Shown here: positions 1 to 4,271 of the stretch, one piece after another | Layout of the letters: each line of letters starts with the position of its first letter | How positions within the stretch are numbered: position 1 is the first letter of the stretch | Source: RGIG8782 sp017475895 | GTDB taxonomy: Bacteria; Pseudomonadota; Alphaproteobacteria; Rickettsiales; UBA1997 | Length of the DNA: 10,800 bases | Assembly (NCBI GenBank): GCA_947167315.1 | Contig: CAMVHP010000032.1 | Span: forward strand, 1-10,800 | Direction: 5' to 3' | Notes under the pieces: generated by a model | The model's input: the letters and a program-made list of their open reading frames with translations, nothing else | What the model was told of the DNA's origin: nothing | The model's database searches: none | Position numbers and translations under genes: made by a program

Positions 1-353
1 TATTCTTCTACAAATGTATATTTTTCTCTCAAAAACTTTTTCAAAATTTCACAAGGTTTTGAAGTAAATTTCCCATTCCTTTTCCAAGGATGATTTTCAG
101 GGTGTTGTTTTAAATATAGTTTTCTTTGTTCGGAAATTTTCTTCTTTTCTTCTTCAGTATGTTTATATCCTTTATGCCTTCTACATTTACATACTAAATT
201 ATGTTCTCTTTTGTTTTTATATTTTTCGTGGCATAATTCACATATTTTAGAAGTATTTCTATATCCTAAATTATGTTCTTCATGTCTATGTTTGTACATT
301 TCATTTTTTGTTTGAAATGACTGTTTACACTCAGGGCAAATCCATTTTAACAT
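1..353 (-). CDS. Homing endonuclease-like protein, N-terminal part (zinc finger / NUMOD3 / Vsr-like)
   Basis: Open from an ATG at 353 to the window edge, so 117 residues are visible and the C-terminus is missing. Translated by hand from the minus strand. The start is supported by TAGGA seven to eight bases upstream. Residues 6-27 form a C2H2-type finger (CPEC, then H22/H24/H27). Residues 38-57 hold a second Cys-rich knuckle (CELC, C55, C57). Residues 60-77 (HKGYKHTEEEKKKISEQR) match a NUMOD3-type DNA-binding motif. Residues 84-117 contain HPWKRNGKF, SKPCE and FVEE, the usual opening of the Vsr-like nuclease domain of phage homing endonucleases. The catalytic residues would lie beyond the window. 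It starts 23 bases after the last tRNA-like gene, and free-standing homing endonucleases often sit beside phage tRNA clusters. Family assignment rests on remembered motif patterns, not a search. Confidence 0.8.
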   Translation of the reverse strand, partial: MLKWICPECKQSFQTKNEMYKHRHEEHNLGYRNTSKICELCHEKYKNKREHNLVCKCRRHKGYKHTEEEKKKISEQRKLYLKQHPENHPWKRNGKFTSKPCEILKKFLREKYTFVEE

Positions 354-375
354 ATTAATTCCTAAAAATAAATAG

Positions 376-455
376 TACACCGGGTGGGCTTTGAACCCAC
401 ATTTGCAGCTCCAGTTACGGCTAACGGATTAGAAGTCCGACCCGGCTACCGGTGT
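376..455 (-). tRNA. tRNA-Arg(UCU)-like, without a normal D-arm
   Basis: A perfect 7-bp acceptor stem (ACACCGG with CCGGTGT), a perfect T-arm (GTGGG, TTCAAAG, CCCAC) and a 7-base anticodon loop CTTCTAA on a CGGA/TCCG stem give anticodon UCU. Only nine bases separate the acceptor and anticodon stems, so there is no room for a D-arm. About 24 bases lie between the anticodon and T arms. That stretch contains AGC, a loop with AACTGGA, then GCT, which itself looks like a D-arm in the wrong place. Discriminator A376 is followed by CTA, not CCA. It could be a decayed gene, a rearranged tRNA or a tRNA-like regulatory RNA. Confidence 0.6.
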
Positions 456-773
456 ATATCTTATTTATAAAAATTCGCACATTAAATTTTGATAGTCCAT
501 TGTTTTATACGAAAAAAATGTTGTTCTAAATCACAATGCGTTTATCGGAGCATCGCCGGAGGCCTTCACATTCATCTTTTAGACGGGCGGATGGGAATCA
601 ACTATATTCACAACAAATTAATAGTATAACACCACCTGTTGATTTAGTTTTCTTTAAGACCGGTGGGTGAACTGTGACTGAATGACTACCTAGGATTTTC
701 AATCATCTGTTCACCCGATGAAGTTTGGTTAGAACAAATTGCGTATGAGGCCTAATTTGTTCAATGTTACTAC
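456..773. other. Non-coding gap in the tRNA cluster with two strong hairpins
   Basis: No protein gene and no T-loop motif is visible on either strand. Two inverted repeats stand out. GGGTGAAC at 665-672 pairs perfectly with 709-716 around a 36-base loop; the loop contains a TTGAAAA heptamer like a Phe anticodon loop, but there is no T-arm. GAACAAATT at 732-740 pairs perfectly with 754-762 around a 13-base loop, just after the 3' trailer of the neighbouring tRNA-like gene. These may be processing signals or small stable RNAs. The rest (456-640) shows nothing I can name. Confidence 0.4.
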
Positions 774-849
774 AATCTCCAATGGGATTTGAACCCATGA
801 ATTCACTCCCTCGTTCAGGGAGCCGCTTTAGCCACTTGCGTATGGGGAC
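774..849 (-). tRNA. tRNA-like gene, anticodon undetermined
   Basis: A T-arm (ATGGG, TTCAAAT, CCCAT), a D-arm of CGCAAGTGGCTAAAGCG and a perfect 5-bp anticodon stem CTCCC/GGGAG form a cloverleaf. The anticodon loop is TGAACGA, which puts G at position 33, where U is nearly universal, and would give anticodon AAC. The acceptor stem GTCCCCA/TGGAGAT has a C-A mismatch at the fourth pair and starts with G-U. The discriminator would be U, followed by GTA. The variable loop is seven bases. A pseudogene or a non-translating tRNA-like RNA is as likely as a working tRNA. Confidence 0.6.
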
Positions 850-884
850 TGTTTCACATCACCATTCTTCAAAATTCTGTATAG

Positions 885-967
885 TGGGTAGGAAAGGATT
901 TGAACCTTTGAACTCCGAAGAGGGCGGTTTTACAGACCGCTTGCTTTGACCACTTGCATACCTGCCC
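885..967 (-). tRNA. tRNA-Tyr(GUA)
   Basis: A class II tRNA: anticodon arm GCGGT, loop CTGTAAA, ACCGC gives GUA; the variable arm CCTCTTCGGAGTTC is long, as expected for Tyr; the T-arm AAAGG, TTCAAAT, CCTTT is perfect. The acceptor GGGCAGG/CCTACCC is paired except for C-A at the fourth pair, the same position that is mismatched in the tRNA-like gene just downstream. Discriminator A885 fits tyrosine identity. The encoded 3' end continues CTA, so CCA would have to be added after transcription. Confidence 0.88.
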
Positions 968-1319
968 AAAAAATTTTTCCATTTTGACGCATACTATGGA
1001 AAAAAGTGCCTCACAATATAATTGACTACTGGTAATTACATTGTTCGTAGAATACAACATTATCCAGTTTAGTTTGTATTCATTCACCACATTACCAATT
1101 TAGGATGTTGGCAACTCCCGGAACCCGACCCGAAGTCGGCTGCAGTTGTAGTTTGTACCTTTTACTACCAAATGTGATTTTGTTAAACACTCAGTTAGGT
1201 TAAACCAATGACCCATAACAGTCACATTAACATCTCTCTCCGGTTTATTGGAGGGTGTACTAAGCACTCAGCATTACTGCATTGAGTTCATTTGTACTAC
1301 TAACCATTCATTCTTTTAG
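968..1319. other. Non-coding gap with several hairpins between tRNAs
   Basis: No protein gene is supported. Three hairpins are visible: 1028-1068 (ACTGG-TAAT with ATTATCCAGT, one bulge); 1112-1148, a nested structure with CAACT/AGTTG outside and CCGAC/GTCGG inside around a five-base loop; and 1266-1287 (ACTCA-GCA, loop TTAC, TGC-AT-TGAGT). None has tRNA T-loop features. They could be leader, trailer or processing structures of the tRNA precursor or separate small RNAs. The rest shows nothing further. Confidence 0.4.
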
Positions 1320-1403
1320 CTGATAGGGCAGGATTCGAACCTGCGGCGGTCTTGCGACAAGAGATTAACAGTCTCCCCCCTGCTACCACTCGGGTACCTA
1401 CCA
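1320..1403 (-). tRNA. tRNA with Asn anticodon (GUU) in a class II (long variable arm) body
   Basis: The acceptor TGGTAGG/CCTATCA pairs fully with one G-U. The D-arm CCCGAGTGGTAGCAGGG is of the Tyr/Ser kind. The anticodon arm GGAGA, CTGTTAA, TCTCT gives GUU. The T-arm GCAGG, TTCGAAT, CCTGC is perfect. Between the anticodon and T stems lie 15 bases that can fold as GTC-GCAA-GAC, a long variable arm. Ordinary bacterial tRNA-Asn is class I with a five-base variable loop. The discriminator is G1320, compatible with Asn and Ser but not Tyr. The loop differs from a Tyr loop (CTGTAAA) by one base at position 36, so a tRNA-Tyr ancestor is plausible. The 3' end continues CTA. Confidence 0.85.
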
Positions 1404-1708
1404 ATAAGTTCTGTTGTTTGTATCATCACAAACTCTAAAATCGTGGCGAGAGCCTTGTTTATTACGAACCGGTTTCGCCTATCTACTCGGGGATATATCT
1501 TTTGGCCTTCAAGATAATTTAATCCCATAGTCAGTTGTTTAATTTGTTCTAACTATAAATGAACTAACCCTATGGTGGAGGTGTTGGGGATACGCATCCC
1601 AACTTCTCATTAAACAACATAACAATTAATGGATGTCAGTGTTAAAAGGACTACCATCATATCCTACCCGTTTTTTAGGTTAACGGTTTCCAAATCTTAA
1701 ACCTTTCG
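1404..1708. other. Non-coding gap holding an 85-nt closed-stem element
   Basis: No protein gene is supported here. The main object is an inverted repeat: GTTGTTTAAT at 1534-1543 pairs perfectly with 1609-1618 and closes an 85-base unit about the size of a tRNA. Inside it, 1583-1603 forms a strong hairpin (GTTGGG with CCCAAC plus an inner AT/AT step). The unit has no T-loop or recognisable anticodon arm. Further up, CGAA/TTCG makes a small hairpin near 1465-1476. The rest shows nothing I recognise. Confidence 0.4.
1534..1618 (-). ncRNA. Putative tRNA-sized structured RNA
   Basis: Ten perfect base pairs between 1534-1543 and 1609-1618 close the segment, and an internal hairpin at 1583-1603 adds at least six more. 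It lies between tRNA genes and would be read with them. It is not a tRNA, because no T-arm or anticodon arm can be drawn. Expression is inferred only. Confidence 0.3.
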
Positions 1709-1783
1709 TCGGTCTAGTTGGATTTGAACCAACAACCTCAACGCTCCCAAAGCGTGCGACTTACCAGATTAGCCCATAGACCG
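1709..1783 (-). tRNA. tRNA-Pro(UGG)
   Basis: A complete and canonical cloverleaf. The acceptor CGGTCTA/TAGACCG is perfect. The D-arm GGCTAATCTGGTAAGTC pairs with one G-U. The anticodon arm CACGC, TTTGGGA, GCGTG gives UGG. The variable loop is AGGTT, the T-arm is GTTGG, TTCAAAT, CCAAC, and the discriminator is A1709. The encoded 3' end continues CGA, so CCA must be added by the host enzyme. Confidence 0.95.
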
Positions 1784-1789
1784 ATAACA

Positions 1790-1869
1790 TTCCAAAAATC
1801 GCACCTGAGTGGGCGGGCTTCCATCTGGTGGCTAGGCTCTATGAGCCACCCGCTTTTTCCCTTTTGGAA
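1790..1869 (-). ncRNA. Putative 80-nt structured RNA between tRNA-Lys and tRNA-Pro
   Basis: TTCCAAAA at 1790-1797 pairs perfectly with TTTTGGAA at 1862-1869. Inside, GGTGGCT (1827-1833) pairs perfectly with AGCCACC (1844-1850), and a GCGGG/CCCGC pairing (1813-1817 with 1849-1853) is a partly competing alternative. It fills nearly all of the spacer between two canonical tRNAs, so it may be a processing structure or a separate small RNA. No tRNA arms can be drawn in it. Confidence 0.3.
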
Positions 1870-1886
1870 CATTAAATTTTGTTTCG

Positions 1887-1959
1887 TGGGCTTGGGGGGA
1901 CTCGGACCCCCGACTCACGCATTAAAAGTGCGTTACTCTACCAACTGAGTTACAAACCC
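1887..1959 (-). tRNA. tRNA-Lys(UUU)
   Basis: The acceptor GGGTTTG/CAAGCCC pairs with one G-U. The D-arm is ACTCAGTTGGTAGAGT. The anticodon arm ACGCA, CTTTTAA, TGCGT gives UUU. The variable loop is GAGTC and the T-stem GGGGG/CCCCC is perfect. The T-loop is TCCGAGT, with C where pseudouridine 55 is normally found, a small oddity. Discriminator A1887 is followed by CGA rather than CCA. It is the first tRNA in the direction of transcription. Confidence 0.94.
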
Positions 1960-1989
1960 ATGATGGTTTTTACAAGTTGTTCCTTCTTG

Positions 1990-2249
1990 TTTTTGAATTG
2001 GTTGTTTACAGGGCTACCCAGTTTCAGGGCATTCCATTACCGCGAATTGGTGGTAGTTAATCCACTCTCATCTTCGTTGCTGACCTATTTCTAGGTTGAT
2101 TACACTGGAACCTTAAATTCCAGCTACACATTGGGGTTAATGACGTTCCCAATGCAGATCCCTCGTCCTTGGTTTTCTCCACAAGGTTAGCCTGGTAAGC
2201 CGGAGCCTTTTTCACATTAACCCAGGTTCTTCTCGCAACCAATTAAAAA
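1990..2249 (-). ncRNA. Putative ~260-nt structured non-coding RNA
   Basis: The ends pair over 14 bp with one bulged base: 1990-1994 and 1996-2004 with 2236-2244 and 2245-2249. Inside, read on the minus strand, are CCTTG/CAAGG (2167-2186), hairpin CTGGAA-TTTAAGG-TTCCAG (2105-2123), and ACCTA-GAAA-TAGGT with a GNRA tetraloop (2083-2096). There is also an H-type pseudoknot arrangement: GACG (2164-2167) pairs with CGTC (2142-2145) and interlocks with CATTGGG/CCCAATG (2148-2154 with 2129-2135). No protein gene is plausible. It lacks the conserved cores of RNase P RNA and tmRNA that I know. Large ornate phage RNAs such as GOLLD and ROOL also lie near tRNAs, but this one is shorter and I cannot match it to them. 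Confidence 0.4.
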
Positions 2250-2324
2250 TTTTTGTTCCATTCAAACACCCACAACAAACATTTCTGTCAGTTGTTAGTT
2301 TGTTGTAGTTTGTTCAAATGATTA

Positions 2325-2406
2325 CATAGAAATCCTGCAATTTTATTTTTCAGGTCCATACCATCTACCCGATTCTAGCCGGGTCCGATTTTCGCCAGTT
2401 CCTATG
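2325..2406 (-). ncRNA. Putative tRNA-sized structured RNA at the head of the cluster
   Basis: CATAGGAA and TTTCTATG (minus strand, 2399-2406 with 2325-2332) close an 82-base unit. One pair is G-U on the minus strand but A-C on the plus strand, which favours minus-strand transcription. A hairpin ACCCG/CGGGT sits at 2367-2384. It is the first structured unit downstream of the third promoter module. No T-arm is present. Confidence 0.3.
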
Positions 2407-2428
2407 TTTTGAACTATAAAATCCACAA

Positions 2429-2461
2429 TTTCAATCTACTCAAACGATTTTCAATCATTCG
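2429..2461 (-). repeat. CRISPR-repeat-like unit 3 (hairpin plus GTAGATTGAAA)
   Basis: On the minus strand, a 9-bp stem CGAATGATT/AATCGTTTG with a GAA loop is followed after one base by GTAGATTGAAA, 33 bases in all. Two stem pairs are G-U and exist only in minus-strand RNA. It begins about nine bases past the -10 box of its own promoter. The hairpin sequence differs from units 1 and 2, but the tail and layout are the same. Confidence 0.6.
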
Positions 2462-2470
2462 TGTTTCACA

Positions 2471-2538
2471 AATTTAGTAAAACATTTTCTGTTTGTCAAC
2501 CCATTTTAGTAAATTTTTTTGTAAATTTTATTTTTACA
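2471..2538 (-). promoter_or_regulatory. Promoter of module 3 with upstream palindrome
   Basis: The -35 box TTGACA is at 2499-2494 and the -10 box TAAATT at 2476-2471, spaced 17 bp. Upstream lies TGTAAA-N7-TTTACA (2520-2538), 20 bp from the -35 box. This is the copy with a 7-base centre. It would drive unit 3 and probably the tRNA cluster. Confidence 0.8.
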
Positions 2539-2549
2539 TTTTCCAAATC

Positions 2550-2581
2550 TTTCAATCTACGAATTGATTTCACGAACCAAT
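2550..2581 (-). repeat. CRISPR-repeat-like unit 2 (hairpin plus GTAGATTGAAA)
   Basis: On the minus strand, ATTGGTT, loop CGTGA, AATCAAT, then two bases and GTAGATTGAAA, 32 bases in all. Compared with unit 1 the stem has changed while keeping pairing through a G-U that exists only in minus-strand RNA. Loop and tail are identical to unit 1, a sign of selection on structure. Confidence 0.65.
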
Positions 2582-2600
2582 CATTTTCTTTGTGTGAACA

Positions 2601-2667
2601 AAGATAGTTAATTGTTTATCGTTTGTCAACCCATATTTTGAAATTTTTTTGTAAAATGTAATTTACA
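2601..2667 (-). promoter_or_regulatory. Promoter of module 2 with upstream palindrome
   Basis: The -35 box TTGACA is at 2629-2624 and the -10 box TATCTT at 2606-2601, spaced 17 bp. TGTAAA-N6-TTTACA at 2650-2667 lies 20 bp upstream. Transcription would start just before the hairpin of unit 2. Confidence 0.8.
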
Positions 2668-2725
2668 TTTGTTAATCTCTATCCGCAGGTGGTTCATAAC
2701 CACAACCAAGGCGAGTATTAACAAA
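2668..2725 (-). ncRNA. Nested hairpin element between modules 1 and 2
   Basis: A perfect 9-bp outer stem (TTTGTTAAT/ATTAACAAA, 2668-2676 with 2717-2725) encloses a perfect 6-bp inner hairpin (GTGGTT, CAT, AACCAC on the plus strand, 2689-2703). It lies in the transcript of module 1, directly before the palindrome of module 2. It has no T tract, so it is not a standard terminator. Its role is unknown. Confidence 0.35.
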
Positions 2726-2749
2726 CGCAAATTTTTTACACATTCCAAT

Positions 2750-2781
2750 TTTCAATCTACTATTTGGTTTCACGAACCAAA
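2750..2781 (-). repeat. CRISPR-repeat-like unit 1 (hairpin plus GTAGATTGAAA)
   Basis: On the minus strand, a perfect 7-bp stem TTTGGTT/AACCAAA with loop CGTGA is followed by TA and GTAGATTGAAA, 32 bases in all. It starts about 20 bases past the -10 box of the strongest of the three promoters. Length, hairpin position and the ATTGAAA end recall type I-C-like CRISPR repeats, but there is no array of equal spacers. Confidence 0.65.
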
Positions 2782-2801
2782 CCATTCTCTTAACACACTA
2801 T

Positions 2802-2867
2802 AATATAGTAATCCATTACCCCCTTGTCAACCAAAATATGAATAATTTTTGTAAAAATATATAAACA
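2802..2867 (-). promoter_or_regulatory. Promoter of module 1 with degenerate upstream palindrome
   Basis: The -35 box TTGACA is at 2830-2825 and the -10 box TATATT at 2807-2802, spaced 17 bp, a consensus-grade promoter. At the usual distance (19 bp) lies TGTAAA-N6-TAAACA (plus strand, 2850-2867), in which one half is mutated at two positions. It directly follows a terminator, so it starts a fresh transcript. Confidence 0.85.
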
Positions 2868-2895
2868 AAAAACCGCAACAGTTTTATGTTGCGGT
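2867..2895 (-). terminator. Rho-independent terminator
   Basis: On the minus strand, ACCGCAAC, an 8-base loop and GTTGCGGT form a perfect 8-bp stem followed by six T. It isolates the operon ending at 3090 from the promoter modules downstream. Confidence 0.9.
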
Positions 2896-2940
2896 GAAAA
2901 TCTTGTTTCTGTTTTCCTACAATATGAACATTCACAGTTT

Positions 2941-3001
2941 ACACAAAATAATCACCGCTAACCACTATTAAGTAATAGTGTTTAGGCAATCTAATTTGTG
3001 T
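2941..3001 (-). ncRNA. Structured segment between two terminators
   Basis: ACACAAA (2941-2947) pairs with TTTGTGT (2995-3001). Inside, 2958-2970 and 2973-2985 form a 13-position hairpin with one mismatch. With the terminator at 2867-2895 it could be a small RNA of about 130 bases, or simply the 3' end of read-through transcripts. I see no convincing promoter of its own. Confidence 0.3.
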
Positions 3002-3023
3002 ATTATTCATAATCATATTGTAT

Positions 3024-3063
3024 ATATAATAAAATCCTTCAAGAATTCAACCCCTTGAAGGAT
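3024..3063 (-). terminator. Terminator of the seven-gene operon, possibly bidirectional
   Basis: A perfect 10-bp stem ATCCTTCAAG/CTTGAAGGAT (3034-3043 with 3054-3063) has a 10-base loop. It lies 27 bases past the stop of the last gene and is followed on the minus strand by TTTATTATA. T-rich sequence also follows on the plus side. Confidence 0.85.
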
Positions 3064-3089
3064 ATTTTTATTTTATTTGAACTGTGGAA

Positions 3090-3773
3090 TTACTTTTTAT
3101 CGTTTGGCACAGGTGTCTTTTCCAGTTCATCAATTTCTTTATAGACCTGTTCTTTGAGCCACATTTCTTCTACGAAATACTTTTGTGTTTCAACACCCAT
3201 TAAGAATGCTGTGTATTCCAGTTCACCCTTTTCCCTGAAGAACTTCTTTTGTGATTCGTATTCACGCAGGATAGTCTGTTGAATATCTTTGTTCACGCAG
3301 TGATCAGTGAGAGCCACACCAAAAGCAACCATAGCACTCATATTCACAGAATCATCATTACGCCTGTTAGAACGGAGAATTTCCATAACTTTGGAACTGT
3401 CCATCATTTTTTCAAATGTATGTCCATCTGGGTCTAACTTCTTTGCTACATCAATCATTCGCTTGGCGGCTTCGTTGTTGTGAGCGAACTTCCAATTCGT
3501 GAGCTGGAGCATCATTAGATTAGTTGCCATACCAGAGGTCTGGCGTTGATATTCTTCCTGAATTTCTTTGTTGTCTTTCAGGCCATTCTTAATCATATCA
3601 GGACCAATACGATTTTCAATTTCGTTCCATTCAAATTCACTCTTTTCCTGGTGGAAAAGCTTATCTTCGTCTGATTCACGAAATTCATCGTTGCGACCGT
3701 TCTTGTCAGGGTCATCCCTATTCGGGTCCCAATCCCAAGGTTTATAATCTTTATCGCGGTTCCAAAATCCCAT
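3090..3773 (-). CDS. Hypothetical acidic, helix-rich protein (227 aa), last gene of the operon
   Basis: Not recognised. The N-terminal 55 residues are very rich in Asp, Asn, Trp and Lys (KPWDWDPNRDDPD), look disordered and may bind metal or a basic partner. Residues 60-220 alternate charged and hydrophobic residues and read as a bundle of helices (MATNLMMLQL, AKRMIDVAKKL, MSAMVAFGVAL). No membrane segment, signal peptide or catalytic motif is visible. The start is supported by AAGGAG, which lies inside the last codons of the upstream gene; only two bases separate the stop from the ATG. This suggests translational coupling. It is followed by the operon terminator. Confidence 0.85.
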   Translation of the reverse strand: MGFWNRDKDYKPWDWDPNRDDPDKNGRNDEFRESDEDKLFHQEKSEFEWNEIENRIGPDMIKNGLKDNKEIQEEYQRQTSGMATNLMMLQLTNWKFAHNNEAAKRMIDVAKKLDPDGHTFEKMMDSSKVMEILRSNRRNDDSVNMSAMVAFGVALTDHCVNKDIQQTILREYESQKKFFREKGELEYTAFLMGVETQKYFVEEMWLKEQVYKEIDELEKTPVPNDKK

Positions 3774-3775
3774 AG

Positions 3776-4033
3776 TTAAACTCCTTTGTTGTTTTTGCCA
3801 TTCGTTTCTGTTGGTTCAGGTGTTGGTTTCTTACTCAACACACTATCAATAGAACTAGCAAGTGTCGGTGCGTCTTCGTCAATCCAACCGTGCATTAACA
3901 TAGTCAAAAGAAAATCATTTCCAGGACCATCTTTTGCTTCTTCCGGGTGGTCTCGGCGATAATCATTTAACTTTTCAATTAGTTTATTCTTATTCGCCGG
4001 GTTGCTCAAATAATTCTTGATTCTATCACTCAT
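3776..4033 (-). CDS. Hypothetical small soluble protein (85 aa)
   Basis: Not recognised. Sequence MSDRIKNYLSNPANKNKLIEKL onward; the first 40 residues are helical and basic. Residues 45-60 (GNDFLLTMLMHGWIDEDAPT) are hydrophobic with an acidic end, and the tail is Pro/Thr/Asn/Lys-rich and likely disordered. I chose the ATG at 4033 rather than the in-frame start at 4069. The former follows AAGGAG by ten bases, and the longer version would overlap the upstream membrane protein gene by 44 bases. With this start the overlap is eight bases, typical of coupled phage genes. Confidence 0.8.
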   Translation of the reverse strand: MSDRIKNYLSNPANKNKLIEKLNDYRRDHPEEAKDGPGNDFLLTMLMHGWIDEDAPTLASSIDSVLSKKPTPEPTETNGKNNKGV

Positions 4034-4268
4034 TATCTTTCTTCTCCTTCTTGAAGTATGAATGACCAATCCAAATTAGTCCGGCAATTAACATCAATGC
4101 CCAAAAACACAATCCACCACCATTTATCAGCAAATTTGTGCTGTGCCAAGGATATGCCGGGTTGGAATGGATTATATTGGTAGCAGTAAAAATAATCCAC
4201 ATAACACACCAAATTACAAAAGCGAGTGTGCCGAAGATATAACAAAAATTGCGTTCAAATTTATCCAT
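4026..4268 (-). CDS. Small membrane protein with two transmembrane segments (80 aa)
   Basis: Two hydrophobic helices are clear: residues 9-33 (CYIFGTLAFVIWCVMWIIFTA) and about 50-69 (GGLCFWALMLIAGLIWIG), separated by a short polar loop with Pro and Trp. The tail KKEKKDNE is charged and probably cytoplasmic, giving an inner-membrane hairpin with both ends inside. No family is recognised. Small phage membrane proteins of this shape include holin-like, exclusion and unknown proteins, and nothing here decides between them; no lysis enzyme is nearby. The ribosome site is weak (AAGG, inside the end of the upstream gene). Confidence 0.8.
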   Translation of the reverse strand: MDKFERNFCYIFGTLAFVIWCVMWIIFTATNIIHSNPAYPWHSTNLLINGGGLCFWALMLIAGLIWIGHSYFKKEKKDNE

Positions 4269-4271
4269 AAT

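Noticed and set aside
665..716. A short tRNA-Phe (loop TTGAAAA)
   Set aside because: The anticodon stem has two mismatches, and there is no D-arm or T-arm within the 52-base hairpin.
1718..2094. Two short plus-strand open frames over the tRNA cluster
   Set aside because: They run antisense through canonical tRNA-Pro and tRNA-Lys genes and have no ribosome sites.
1990..2249. RNase P RNA, tmRNA or a group I intron
   Set aside because: I could not find the GAGGAAAGTCC-type core, a tRNA-like end with a tag frame, or the P7/G-binding core.
2429..2830. An ordinary CRISPR array
   Set aside because: The three repeat-like units are 120-200 bp apart, each has its own promoter, the hairpin stems differ, and there are no equal spacers or cas genes.
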